In this document: positions 46,556 through 56,949 of the stretch, piece by piece
Position numbering within the stretch: the first letter of the stretch is position 1
Layout of the letters: each line of letters opens with the position of its first letter
DNA from: Limonium bicolor
Taxonomy: Eukaryota > Streptophyta > Magnoliopsida > Caryophyllales > Plumbaginaceae
DNA: 64,000 nt
NCBI GenBank assembly: GCA_023374045.1
Contig: CM041776.1
Span: 138,077,296-138,141,295, forward strand
Direction: 5' to 3'
Notes under the pieces: model-generated
What the model was told of the DNA's origin: nothing
Database searches by the model: none
Seen by the model: only the letters and a program-made list of their open reading frames with translations
Program-made: the position numbers and the translations under genes

Positions 46556-46774
46556 AAACTTAAAAAAAAAAAAAACAGAAAAGAATGTGACTTATGTAGT
46601 TAACCCTAGGGTGTATAATGAATGTAACCTAGGGTAAGATAGACATTAAAACATGTCATACAATTATGTTAAACACTTAGTAAATTTGGAGGTTAAGTAA
46701 GTTAATTAACCGACGTTCTTGAAATTATGTATAGGAGTGACCTACGGAGGAAACCAAACGAGGCAAGGACCAAG

Positions 46775-47545
46775 GTATGGTTTTCTTGCAGTCTGTTGTC
46801 TAGCGGTTTACACCGGTTTGTGTGTTGTATGTTTTCTGTGTGTTTATGACGTTATAAGATTTAAACATGTAATGAGTTTACAGTTGTTCATATTATTGAT
46901 ATGATATGTTGTGACTCATTTCCCTCGTGTGTGTCTAACATGACTTACCACCTACGTTGTGTTGGATGTTAAGTTCCACTATGAACTTCTAACAAGTGTT
47001 AACTGGGAAGTGAGGAATCCGGTTATCCGGTCATGCATGTAAGTTAAGAGTAGATATCTGAATCAGATTCGACTCTTATGTTGTTAAGATTGTTCTCCTT
47101 AATTTGGCGTTCGATCTCCCGCTAGCTTCTTCCAAAGCTTACCTATTCTGACTTATGATCGGTTTAGTGGGAACCTGTGTTTGTGTGGTGTGTTCGGGTC
47201 ACTAAATCCGAACCATCTGTGACTTAAGTTACTCGTTCGTCTAACAGAACGGTAATGAGTGTGTTTAACGAGCTTGACATGAGGGTGAATCACTCTCTAG
47301 GCTCTTGTGTTATTTGACCTTGTGGTTTGTTATTGTGGAACGAAGATCCACCGTGTATGTGATGATGAGCTGTGCACCATTGATGCTATGCTCCATGTTA
47401 TGTTATGTTATGTTATGTATATAAACGAATGCCATGTTATCATGACAATTAGCTGCGCGATCCCGGTAGCCGATGGGCTGCGCGTTAGCCATACCAGCCA
47501 AGGGTTGCTGACCCCCTCGGGGGATCCATATTTCTTATACTGCAG
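46775..47545 (+). other. Putative leader intron 2 in 5' LTR
   Basis: CCAAG|GTATGGTTTTC ... TTCTTATACTGCAG|GATGAGG, 771 nt. Position and both boundaries are shared with 558-1845, 12000-13019 and 57541-58309. The double hairpin lies 22 bases before the acceptor-like site. Confidence 0.42.
47496..47523 (+). promoter_or_regulatory. Tandem two-hairpin element, 5' LTR leader
   Basis: CAGC..AAGGG..GCTG, then A, then CCCCC-TC-GGGGG. It has the same architecture as 1791-1818 and 12976-13003 with different stem bases. Confidence 0.55.
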
Positions 47546-47908
47546 GATGAGGATCGAAGAAGCGGAGTGGCTTTAGATCCTAGGATGTAATTACTTTTGT
47601 ATACTTTTGGATGTTGGTTGCCGGGATGCGCCTGTGCTCCTGTGGCGTTATATACGTTTGGTTGTGCAGTTTACAGTGATGTTATACAGTTGGTTATGTA
47701 AACACTCGGTATTGTATATAATGTATTTATGGTTTAGTTTTATGCTCGGGAGTCTGATCATCAGACCGGTACAATTGTATTTATTCTGCCTTGTCAACCA
47801 CGTGGGTGGTTGACGGCGTTGTAGCACCGAAGCGTTAGTTACTGTTTAGTTTTTATTCCGCTGCGATTTCATTTAGTATCATGTGCGTATTAGGGGTGTT
47901 ACAAAAAG

Positions 47909-47920
47909 TGGTATCAGAGC
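47909..47920 (+). promoter_or_regulatory. Primer binding site, initiator Met tRNA
   Basis: TGGTATCAGAGC lies five bases after the 5' LTR end. It is complementary to the 3' end of plant initiator tRNA-Met, the usual primer of plant Ty3/gypsy and Ty1/copia elements. Confidence 0.92.
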
Positions 47921-48800
47921 GAAGTATCGCTCTGATGACTAGAATACCGAGCTTAGGAATATACCGAGTTAGGAAACCTAACTACAGTTACCTAAGTGAT
48001 CAGTTATGGAAAGGTTAACCACTAACTAAGTGTGGAGATACCTTATTGTCGGGAAGCGTTACAACCGTTGGACCGATAAGTGTGCAAGCATATTGCTAAT
48101 GAATATTCATGTGAATACAGATGGCAGGTAGACCGCGCGGTAGAGGCCGCGGAAGTGGTACTGGTACTGGGGTGACCAGGGCGAGAACACTACGGCTCAG
48201 GTTATGGCTGAGGCTGTAGCAGCCGCTGTGGCCCAGATGGTACCCCAGCTTGTAGCTGCGATCCAGCAGGGGCAGATGCCCGGAGTTCAACCACCACCGC
48301 CACCGCCACGAGAGACCAACTGGGTCAAGGCATTGGCAGATCTGAGACCCCCTTCATTTCATGGGGAGACCGACCCACGTAAGCTGGAGGCGTACATCTC
48401 CGAGTTGGAGACCGCCTACGAGACCTTGGCTGTACCGCAGAGGCTAAGGTCCGTCTTGCCGCTTACTATCTGAAGGGTTCGGCACAAAACTGGTGGAAGC
48501 TAGTGAGAGAGGACCGGATGGCGGATCCTCAGTTTGGCTGGAGGGAGTACACGGCTCTGCTGCGAGCCAAATACTACCCTGTGCACGTTCAAGAGGCCAA
48601 GCGCCTTGAGCTGGATAGTCTGAGGCAGGGGGACAAGGTGTCGGTTGATGAGTATACAGCCTTACACCGCCTTCACACGGCTTGTCCACCTGTTACCGGA
48701 CCTGGGATACTCGAACCGGGTGCTGGTAAACCGTTTCTATAACGGTCTCAGCCACCGTCTTCGCTATGGGATGGGGCCAGCTGAGTATACTACCTTGCAG

Positions 48801-48904
48801 GTAATTTAAATAAAGAGTGATGTGAATATGTGTAGTCTACAAGTGAGTAATAATGTGAGTTGTGAGTATGTATTGCGGGGCATGACTGACCATCCTAAAT
48901 TCAG
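48801..48904 (+). other. Intron-like segment in gag, 104 nt
   Basis: TTGCAG|GTAATTTAAAT ... CCTAAATTCAG|GAGTGC. The segment is A/T-rich with stops in the gag frame. Removing it joins a T-L-Q codon run to E-C-Y-H with no shift. Confidence 0.65.
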
Positions 48905-49166
48905 GAGTGCTATCATGCCGCTGCTAAGGTGGAGATCACCGTCCGTCTGAGGGACGAGGAGAATGCGCACAAGCGCAAGGCCACGAGCGAGGGCCAGAGT
49001 TCGCAGGGGTACGGGGGAGGAAAGAAGAAGAAGAAACCTTATCCCCAGCCCCAGAAGAGTCAGCACCAGGGTGACAAGGGCCAAGCCCAAACCACCACAG
49101 CTGAGGAGCCACTGAAGCTCACATATGCTTATGCGGCGAAGCCCCTACGCTCTTACCCACCGAAGG

Positions 49167-49248
49167 GTAATTGTTTAATCTTGTGTGATAAGTTGATGTG
49201 TATATGATAAGTTGTGAAGCAAGTACTGAGTGTGTATTGTGTTAGCAG
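49167..49248 (+). other. Intron-like segment in gag, 82 nt
   Basis: CGAAGG|GTAATTGTTT ... GTGTTAGCAG|CTAGC. It has stops in all frames. Removing it joins Y-P-P-K to A-S-T-G-S-G in frame, directly before the zinc knuckles. Confidence 0.65.
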
Positions 49249-49589
49249 CTAGCACGGGCTCTGGACCGGAGCGCCACTATTACTGTAAGTGGTGCAATGG
49301 AGACCACCCCGGCAAGGACTGCAAAGGGAATGAGGTGCAGTGTCGATACTGCGAGAAGTGGGGTCACCGTGACCACGAGTGTTACCGGAACCCCAACAGC
49401 AGAGTCAACAAGCCCAAGGGGCAGTGGAAGGGTAAGGCCACAGCAGCTATTGATGGCCCGACGGACGGCTAACCAGCCACCCACTGATCAGAGGCACACC
49501 GATCCCAGAAGGGGAAAGGGGTTGGGACCTAGCAAGCCACCCTGAATGTGGTGGACGGTCTGAGGCGCCAGGGCCCTCTTCTAGACCAG

Positions 49590-50658
49590 GTACCGCCTAA
49601 ACTGTTGAATGTAATAAGTGATTGCGTACCGTATTTCATGCTTATGTGTATTAGTGAGTTCAAGTGTATCATCATGTGAGTAAGGAGTTAAAGTATAGTG
49701 TGAAAGACACCTAATTAGATAATTCTAAACTTAAAGGACCTTCAATATATGTTATCCAATCCCACCCACACCAAACCCTGAAGAAACCACCATCAACATC
49801 ACCGACTACCCGATGGAGCAATGTCAGGTTATCCAGCCAGGTATGATACTCTTAAGTGGATACCTGACACCGGAAGCACAAGTCCATATCATCAGACGAT
49901 GCGACAAACTTGGAGCTAAGCCTGGAGGTTTCTACACACCTGAATATCCGAACGGATCAAGAATGCAATTGAAGATGATGTGCATGGGTAAGGACTGGAA
50001 CCCTTACACCAAGTCATATCAAGAAGTGCGAGCGGAAGATGAGCAACAGTACCAAGTGTACCTGGGGAGTTCCATGCGGTCGTTAATCACGCCGTGGGAA
50101 TTGCTCAACAAGTTGAAACGGAATCAATTCCAAGTGTGGAAGCAGATTTGTGTATTGTGAACTTCTACCAGAAAGGTGGACGGTTAGGTTTACACCAAGA
50201 TAAGGACGAGTCACCGAGTCTCTAAGTAAGGGAGTACCCGTGGTGTTTGGTCCATTGGTGACACCGCAGTAGTATTTGTGTATGGCGAGCAGAAGCGTGC
50301 TGATCTCGCAAGAAGTTAATACTAAAGTCAGGAGATGGTTAATCATGGGTGGGCAGTCAAGGATGCTATATCATGGCATCAGGAAGATCAAACTGAATAC
50401 CGCACCGTCGGCAGTGATCAATGCCACACACATGAAACCTGGACGTTTGAATTTGACCTTCAGACAATTCTAAAGCCTTGTATAGTTTTTGTAATGTGTT
50501 AAGCCAGTACATGTTAAGGAAGTTATGTATGTGTTAAGTTATATCAACCATGTAAACCAACAATGTTGTAAAGAGGAAGTGTTAATGAATAAAGTGGAGT
50601 TATTGAAGTATATCAACCGTGTTGTTACCCAGTACTTATTAGTTTGCCAATGAATTAG
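49590..50658 (+). other. GT-AG bounded segment between gag and protease, holds AlkB ORF
   Basis: TAGACCAG|GTACCGCC ... CAATGAATTAG|GCCGTGC, 1,069 nt. Splicing would join the gag tail (S-S-R-P) to the frame R-A-L-G-T-G-G leading into the protease. The parts outside the AlkB frame (49590-49740 and 50475-50658) are A/T-rich, stop-rich and resemble intron DNA. The AlkB frame has its own stop, so this looks like a gene nested inside an intron. Confidence 0.5.
49735..50473 (+). pseudogene. AlkB-type 2-oxoglutarate/Fe(II) dioxygenase carried by the retrotransposon
   Basis: A likely ATG is at 49813, though the frame is open from about 49735. Motifs in order: QPGMILLSGYLTPEAQ (~49840), GGFYTPEY (~49930), LKMMCMGKDWNP (~49970), then after a frameshift near 50060 VNFYQKGGRLGLHQDKDES (~50165), holding the iron-binding H-x-D. 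Then come IGDTA and VYGEQKRADL (~50260), GGQSRMLYHGIRKI (~50350, distal iron-binding His) and PGRLNLTFRQF at the end, the R-x5-R that binds 2-oxoglutarate. The order and words match the AlkB family, closest in style to bacterial AlkB and plant ALKBH proteins, which remove methyl groups from DNA or RNA bases oxidatively. At least three frameshifts (near 50060, 50235 and 50310) break this copy. It is not a normal part of gypsy elements. Role in the element is inferred: demethylation of its RNA or cDNA. Confidence 0.9.
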
Positions 50659-50734
50659 GCCGTGCACTCGGAACGGGAGGTACATTGAGTGTCTGCAATG
50701 AGGCAGAAGCCGGAAGAGCGGCACAATCCTCACC

Positions 50735-51060
50735 GGTACCTTTCCAGTGAATGGCGTGGATGCATCGGTCTTGTTCGACTCTGGAGCCTCACACACATTC
50801 GTTTCGCTATCTTTTGCGAAGAGGCTGGGGTTAGATGGAGAGAGATGCCAGACTTCTTGGTCACTCTCCCATCGAAAGAGCGGATCAGGTGTACCCGCTA
50901 CCACCGAGATGTCATTGTAAGAATCAGAGGTGAAGAGTTCCCGATCGACCTGATAGAGTTCGACGGACTGGATTTGATGTGATTGTCGGGATGAACTGGT
51001 TGGAGCGGTACAAGGGCAGAATCCTGTGTGCCGAGCATCGACTGCTTCTTCGGAGTCCAT
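50735..51060 (+). pseudogene. Aspartic protease of the gypsy element
   Basis: Retropepsin-like motif VLFDSGASHTF (~50770), preceded by TGTFPVNGVDA. Further along come the flap-side region and, after a one-base loss near 50976, VIVGMNWLERYKGRI, the conserved end of chromovirus proteases. The frame is broken at about 50730, 50865 and 50976. The enzyme matures the Gag-Pol polyprotein. Confidence 0.85.
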
Positions 51061-52290
51061 CTGGGGTTACCATATCATACCGCCAGAGGCCCAGGGAGCC
51101 TTCGACACAGATCATCACCGCCATGGCCATGTATCGTGAGTTACGACGAGGGAGTGATGTATACCTCTGCTATGTCCAGGACATAGAGAGAGACCCTGAG
51201 TTTAGCCCAGATGTGCCGGTAGTGTCGGAGTTTCCTGATGTATTTCCTAAGGAACTGCCGGGCATGCCGCCAGCCGAGAGAGTTGAGTTTGAGATCGACT
51301 TAGTTCCGGGCACTGGACCCATTGCGAAGGCACCTTATCGTATGGCTCCAGCAGAGATGACAGAGCTCAAGGAGCAGCTGAGAGACCTACTGACAGGGCT
51401 TTATCCGCCCTAGTGTTTCACCATGGGGAGCGCCGTCCTCTTCGTGAAGAAGAAGGACGGTAGCCTCCGCCTGTGTATTGATTATCGGAGCTGAATGCTG
51501 TTACGGTGAAGAACCGTTACCCTTTACCACGCATCAACGATCTATTTGATCAGCTGAGGGGTGCATCAGTATTCTCCAAGATAGACTTACGTTCCGGATA
51601 CCATCAGATTGCCATCCGTGATAGTGATATTGAAAAGACAGCTTTCAGAACGAGGTATGGGCACTATGAGTTCACAGTTATGCCGTTTGGCTTATCGAAT
51701 GCACCAGCTAAGTTCATGGACTTAATGAACCGTTTGTTCCAAGATCAGTTGGACAAGTCAGTGGTAGTCTTCATCGATGACATTCTTGTGTATTCTAATC
51801 TAGAGGTGAGCACGAAAGCCACCTGAGAAATGTGTTACAAACTCTAAGAGAAGAACCAGTTGTATGCAAAGTTTTCGAAGTGTGAATTTTGGTTGAACCA
51901 AGTATCCTTCCTTGGACATGTGATTTCTGAGGCCGGGATCGCTGTTGATCCGGCAAAGATTGATGCAGTGCGCACCTGGCCTAGGCCGAAGACAGTCACT
52001 GATATCAGGAGCTTCCTCGGTCTGGCAGGATATTATAGGAGGTTTGTGAAGGACTTCTCCAGTATCTCGAAGCCGATGACTTCCTTAATGAAGAAGGATG
52101 CACCATTCGAGTGGACAGTCGACTGTGAGAGTTCTTTCACGAGTCTCAAGGATGCTCTGACATCTGCACCAGTCCTGACTATACCAGACGGTCCAGATGG
52201 TTTTGAGGTCTACTGCGACGCATCAGGCAGAGGTATGGGTTGTGTATTGATGCAGCACGGGAAGGTCGTAGCAACGCCTCCCGTCAGCTG
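51060..52290 (+). pseudogene. Reverse transcriptase and start of RNase H
   Basis: It starts with VVSEFPDVFPKELPGMPP (~51215) and YRMAPAEMTELKEQL, continues with [15 protein letters not shown] (~51450), then [27 protein letters not shown] (~51577), [23 protein letters not shown] and the catalytic FIDDILVYS (~51770). The thumb/connection region has [11 protein letters not shown] and [14 protein letters not shown] (~52010), then RNase H begins with [13 protein letters not shown] (~52213). Frame breaks occur near 51415, 51495, 51807, 51850 and 52275. The order is that of Ty3/gypsy; catalytic Asp residues are kept. Confidence 0.92.
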
Positions 52291-52580
52291 AAGAAGCATG
52301 AGGAGAATTACCCTACCCACGACTTAGAATTGGGTGCCATCGTCTTCGCATTGAAGATATGGCGACATTATTTGTATGGGGTAAGTGTGACAATCTATTC
52401 TGACCATAAAAGCTTAAAGTACTTGTTCACTCAGAAAGAGTTGAACATGAGGCAAAGAAGGTGGGTGAGTTTCTGAATGACTACGATATTAATCTGCAAT
52501 ACAAAGAGGGTAAGGCAAATGTGGTAGCTGACGCACTGAGTCGCCGAGCACACTCTCTCCATTCGCTAGTCTCTCATACT
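52240..52580 (+). pseudogene. RNase H of the gypsy element, C-terminal part
   Basis: The stretch [44 protein letters not shown] and the closing EGKANVVADALSRR are typical of gypsy RNase H. One frame break lies near 52465. It degrades the RNA strand during cDNA synthesis. Confidence 0.9.
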
Positions 52581-52589
52581 GGCTTGGTT

Positions 52590-53640
52590 GAAGAGGTGCG
52601 GAGTGCTCAGATGACGGATCAGTATGTGCTGGAGATCCGGCAGAAGCTTATTGATGGCACATTCGAGGGTCAGAAGTACGTTCAGACTCCACGATGATGA
52701 CCTGATTAGGCTGAATGGCCGATTGTGTATACCTAGGAGTAGCGCTGAGTTGAAGGAGCGCATATTGAGTGAATCCCATTGTTCTGCTACTTCGATTCAC
52801 CCCGGAGCTTCAAAGATGTATAAGAGTATGAAAAGGTATTTTTGGTGGACTGGAATGAAGAAGATGTTAGTGATTATGTGTTGAGGTGTCTCACTTGCCA
52901 GAAGGTTAAGTTTGAGCACCGACGCCTGGTGGTATGGTACAGCCAATGCCAGTGCCTGAGTGGAAGTTCCATGATATCTCCATGGACTTTGTAGTAGGGC
53001 TTCCGCCTACAAGGGGAGGTCTGAATATGATATGGGTTGTAGTTGACCGACTGACCCAAGTGGCCCGATTCATTCCGATGAAGGACACTTGGAAAGTGGC
53101 AAGATGGCAGAACTCTTTGATAAAGAAATTGTAAGACATCATGGTGTACCGAAAACGATTGTATCTGACAGAGACACCAGATTCTTATCCAGATATTGGA
53201 AGTCCACACGAGAGGCATTTGGGTACTGAACTGAAACTGAGTACAGCGTTTCACCCACAGACCGATGGTCAGAGTGAGCGCCCACCATTGAGACACTTGA
53301 GGATATGCTAGTGCTTGTGCACTTGACTTTCAGACCAGCTGGATTGATAAGTTACATCTGATCGAGTTTAGTTACAACAACAGTTATCATGCTTCGATCA
53401 AGATGTCTCCCTTCAGGCCTTGTACGGTAGACCATGCCGCACGCCTTATGCTGGGATGAGTCGAGTGAGACGGTCATTGTAGGACCAGAGTATCTTGAAC
53501 AAGTTCAGGCAGAAGTTCGCCAGATCCGGGCTAACATGAAGGCAGCTCAAGATAGGCAGAAGTCGTACGCAGATGTGCGCAGACGTGACCTGGAGTTCGC
53601 GTGGGCGATCAGTATTTTTGAGAGTATATCCCCATGAAGG
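52590..53640 (+). pseudogene. Integrase of the gypsy element
   Basis: The zinc-binding N-terminus shows HPGASKMYKSMKRYFWW and [11 protein letters not shown] (~52800-52920). The catalytic core has [16 protein letters not shown] (first Asp, ~52980), [18 protein letters not shown] and IVSDRDTRF (second Asp, ~53160), then the HPQTDGQSER-like stretch containing the catalytic Glu (~53260). The C-terminal part has GPEYLEQVQAEVRQIRANMKAAQDRQKSY (residues read at about 53485-53570). Frame breaks occur near 52690, 52880, 52930, 53105, 53195, 53310 and 53425. The remnant parallels the one at 16907-17931 but belongs to a different copy. Confidence 0.88.
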
Positions 53641-53985
53641 GAGAGTATTTCGTTTTGGCCAGAAGGGCAAGTGAGCCCAAAGTATGGGGGCCTTTGTGGT
53701 GACGGAGCGGATCGGCCCGGTAGCCTATAGGACTAGACCTACCCGCCGAGCTGGGCAAGGTACATGATGTATTTCATGGTCCCTGAAGAAGGATATGTCT
53801 ATCGTCTCATGTGCTTCAGCATGAAAGGCTAATAGAGCCGACCATGCGATCAGTGGAGACTCCGGTACGGATTCGGACTAAGATCGAGACACTCGCCATA
53901 AGTCGTGAGACTGGTGAAAGTTCGGTCTAACCCGACGTTGAGGAGCACGACTGGAAGATAAGATGAGGCGAAGTCGTCATGTTTA
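53640..53985 (+). pseudogene. Integrase C-terminal module and chromodomain remnant
   Basis: Fragments of the IGPVAYRLDLPAELGKVHDVFH-like module are readable across frames (~53710-53790), followed by TPVRIRTKIETL (~53860) and a weak chromodomain-like tail with EEHDW (~53940). Many stops and shifts make this the most decayed part of pol. By analogy with 16907-17302 it once ended in a chromodomain. Confidence 0.65.
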
Positions 53986-53989
53986 CTTC

Positions 53990-54668
53990 TAGTCCTTATG
54001 TGTAGGGGGTCCCAGGATTAAGAGGTAATGTAGTCTGACCATCCGAATGCATTAGCTGGTGAAAGTTATCCGTCGTAGTCATAGGCAACGTGTAGTAGAG
54101 TACTAGGGTGACTGAAGATTCTGGAGTGCTAAGTAGATGAGCCGAACTTCGTAGCATACAAAGTGTGAACATGGTGAAGTGTTAGTCTTCTGTTGTGTCA
54201 AGTAGTTAACCGAGGTAGCTGGTGGAGTGGGGAGTAAGTGAGTGAGTAGTAGGAGTATTGTGTATATGTGTATGTGTTACTAGTATAGTGTAGTAGGGTT
54301 GGTAAGGACGTAGATTTGGCCTATGTTCAGCGATTTCGGTAGACGGTGCCTCGAGACTTGACGTGTGTAGCAGTGTAGTTGATGAGTGCTTCGTATAATA
54401 TCGATCAGTCGTTGTGGAGCTGGTAAGGTGAACCCTTTGTTGGGGTGGTTGAGTTACTGATCTGATGTGACCCCTTAAGTTGTAGTGAATGAAAGTGTGT
54501 TGATAATGTTGTATGGACCTTGTGTTCAATGTTATGTTGTTATGTTGTATGGACCTGGAGTCCAAGGTATGTAAGTGTGTTGTTAATGATGTATGGAAGT
54601 ATTGTTTATAAGTGTTCCCGTGTTCTAATATTTAGGATATGTGGAAGTATGAACTTTGAGGGCAAAGT
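53990..54668 (+). other. Gypsy 3' non-coding region
   Basis: There is no coding domain. The region is rich in short TGT/GTATGG words (GTTGTATGGACCT repeated near 54506 and 54544). Its last bases, AACTTTGAGGGCAAAGTTC, precede the PPT and match the minus-strand copy near 2580. Confidence 0.55.
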
Positions 54669-54687
54669 TCTTTTAAGGGGGGTAGAT
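54669..54687 (+). promoter_or_regulatory. Polypurine tract of gypsy element
   Basis: TCTTTTAAGGGGGGTAGAT ends directly at the 3' LTR start TGAAATACCCC. It is the primer for plus-strand DNA synthesis. Confidence 0.9.
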
Positions 54688-55305
54688 TGAAATACCCCAA
54701 AACTTAATATATTGTTTAAACACTTAAATATGGTGTATTAAGACTAAAAAGAGTCTTAGAAAATTAGTAAACAAATTTAAACAAAAGGTACACAAATGTG
54801 CTTTAAAGTCAAATGAGCCAAAATGTGCTCTAAGCTTGGGATAAACTTGGTTAAGACCTAATGAACTTACCAAGACCTCATTTATACACTAATGAACATA
54901 TTAAATCATTACCAAAGAAAACCAAGCTTGAAAACAAGTTTAAACACAAAATGTGCTTTAAGGAGTCTTAAAGCACATTTTTGAAAAATTGTCTTGTAAA
55001 TGAGTTTTGAGTGGATAGATGTCCATCATTACTCTTAAATATATATGTGTACTATATAATATCACATTTGGGTGTCTATATTAATGGGAAATCAAAAATT
55101 TCACTTCTATGTGCCTTGTTTTCATGAATAGTGATTTTTATAAGCTATTTTGTAACATATGTTTGTATAAGTAATTAAATTGACAAATAAAGACTATATT
55201 ACCCTCATACTACTTTGGGGCGGTTTTTAAGGTTGGTGACACACCACCCTTGTTAGCTTGTTAAGAAAATAACAAACTACTTAAGTACCCTATTTACTTT
55301 ACAAA

Positions 55306-55314
55306 GTATAAATA
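55306..55314 (+). promoter_or_regulatory. Candidate TATA box in 3' LTR
   Basis: GTATAAATA lies 619 bp into the LTR and is followed by a TCTCATTTC/CTTCTT-rich stretch. The 5' LTR has a weakened version (CTACAAATA, near 44761). The placement agrees with the TATA-like site about 0.6 kb into solo LTR B. Confidence 0.5.
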
Positions 55315-56949
55315 TCTTCAAAAAGCAAATTCTATCTCATTCTCTCATTTCTTTCCTTGTTCACACGGTTTCCCACCTCTCTTCTTCCTTCTTCTTGCTG
55401 TCTCTCACGGTAATACCACATACCTCCATTAAAACTCCACTTTGATCTCTTGTAAAATCTTGCTCACTTGTCCAAATCAAAAACAAACACCACCAATCTC
55501 TTCCTCTCATCAAGCTCTTCATTCCTATCTTCTTAAAAGTCCAAGACCACCATTTCGGTGCCATGGAGTTTCTCCATTGAAGGAGCTTGAGCTTGTATTT
55601 TTACATATTGTTACTCTCCTTTGCTTTTAGGTAAGGAATCTCAAATAAAAACTTCATTTCCTTCATGTTTTTGTGGTAACCGAAAATACATATTGAAGGA
55701 GCTCTTTGTGTGACCTTGTTCTAGCTTCATTCCAACTCTTCATGGACTAGGTGGAGTCCTCTCTTGCTAGATATTCAAACTCTCTTCAAAGAGCAAGGTA
55801 AAACAACTACATTAATGTTTTTGAAACAATGTAAAACTAGGGTTTACAATGAGATGGAGCTTATAGCTTGAATACTCATTATAATGTTTGTATATTGTTT
55901 AGAACTTGTCAAAGAATCAAGTACTCTATCGGTTTTCTAAAGGAAACAAGAAAGAAGTTATTTTGCAAAAGAGGTAAATCTACTAACTTAATGTTGTTTT
56001 TAATGCCTTAGGAGAAATGAGCTTATAAATGCTTATTTAAACTACCTAAAGAGCAAATGGTGAATGACTTAGTAAAGTGTTCTCAAGAGCTTAGTAAAAG
56101 GCATATGTGTTGTTGAGTGTATTTGCAGGTTAAAGGCAAATATATTGTGGAAATTCAGTGTTTATGATTTATGCATCTTAAGGGCCTAAGAGCCATGTCA
56201 TTAAGGGCCTAAGTGCCATGCAATTTAAATTATGCACTATATTGTGATGTAGTGCTTTGTGAGTGGAGTTTGTGCATAATAAGTACTTGATGGATTTTTG
56301 GTGTTCTTGGTTGTTGTGTTGGTAAAAAAAATGTGTTTTGTTTAGTAATGTTCTAGGAGAACCTATGTCGAAATTTAGGTAACAAATGTGAAGTTCTAGG
56401 TGTTAAAATGAGTTTGATAAGTTAAGGAGTATTTAAAATGGTTAAGTGTTGTTCTTGTGTAGGAACATGCATTAGGTGATTTGGGATTTGGATGTAACAA
56501 GGACTTAGGCATGAGCTTGAGATTTTAGTATGTACCAAAGTCATTTTGGACTTAGATAAAGACCTAGGCAAACTTTGGTAAATAAGGAGAAAGTGTAAAC
56601 TTGGAAAAGAACTTCAAGAATGACATAAGGAGTTGGTTGTGAGAAATAATGCTTAAGAGATGATGTTAAGATGAGGAGAAAACGTTTTGGGATAGTAGTT
56701 ATAATAGGTGAGAAACACCATTTAGAAACCTAGTACAAAATGTTGTAAGTGTTAAGGAATTTTACAAAGAAATAAGTAAGGGCTTAAGGAATTAGAAAAT
56801 GAGTTTCATGGATGTTGTATGTGGATATAAGGGTACCAAATGTTGTTAGGAAGCATTAAGAGGCTTTAGGAGAAGATACTATAAGGGTGGAGGCTTTGGA
56901 GAAATTTGGTTAAGTGTTTAAAGGCTTAGAAGTTTGAGTATAATGCCTT

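Larger units (their letters stand above)
44137..47903 (+). repeat. 5' LTR, family 1, 3,767 bp
   Basis: TGAAATACCCC...GGGGTGTTACA. The half from about 46740 to 47903 is almost identical to 57500-58672 in the 3' LTR. The part before about 46130 is similar with many indels, and about 46265-46690 is unrelated to its counterpart. It carries the putative leader introns at 45422-45573 and 46775-47545. Confidence 0.9.
48121..49589 (+). pseudogene. gag: gag (capsid and two CCHC zinc knuckles), intron-bearing
   Basis: The likely start is the ATG at 48121 (Gly/Arg-rich N-terminus), followed by a frame break near 48205. The capsid part has LADLRPPSFHGETDPRKLEAY (~48336), a run with the typical NWW and AKYYPVHVQEAK-type features (~48490-48600) and RQGDKVSVDEYTA. 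A Lys-rich stretch precedes two zinc knuckles, CKWCNGDHPGKDC (~49280) and CRYCEKWGHRDHEC (~49340). Two GT...AG segments (48801-48904 and 49167-49248) split it, and each removal restores the frame exactly. Further one-base shifts occur near 48445, 48690 and 49470. Gag forms the virus-like particle and packages the RNA. Introns in gag are very unusual for an LTR element. Confidence 0.88.

Noticed and set aside
47909..47920. Possible tRNA gene at the Met-tRNA-like sequence
   Set aside because: Only the 12 bases complementary to a tRNA 3' end are present, directly after an LTR; it is a primer binding site.
49242..49484. Minus-strand open frame over the gag zinc knuckles
   Set aside because: It is the shadow of the plus-strand coding sequence with CCHC motifs; no domain on the minus strand.
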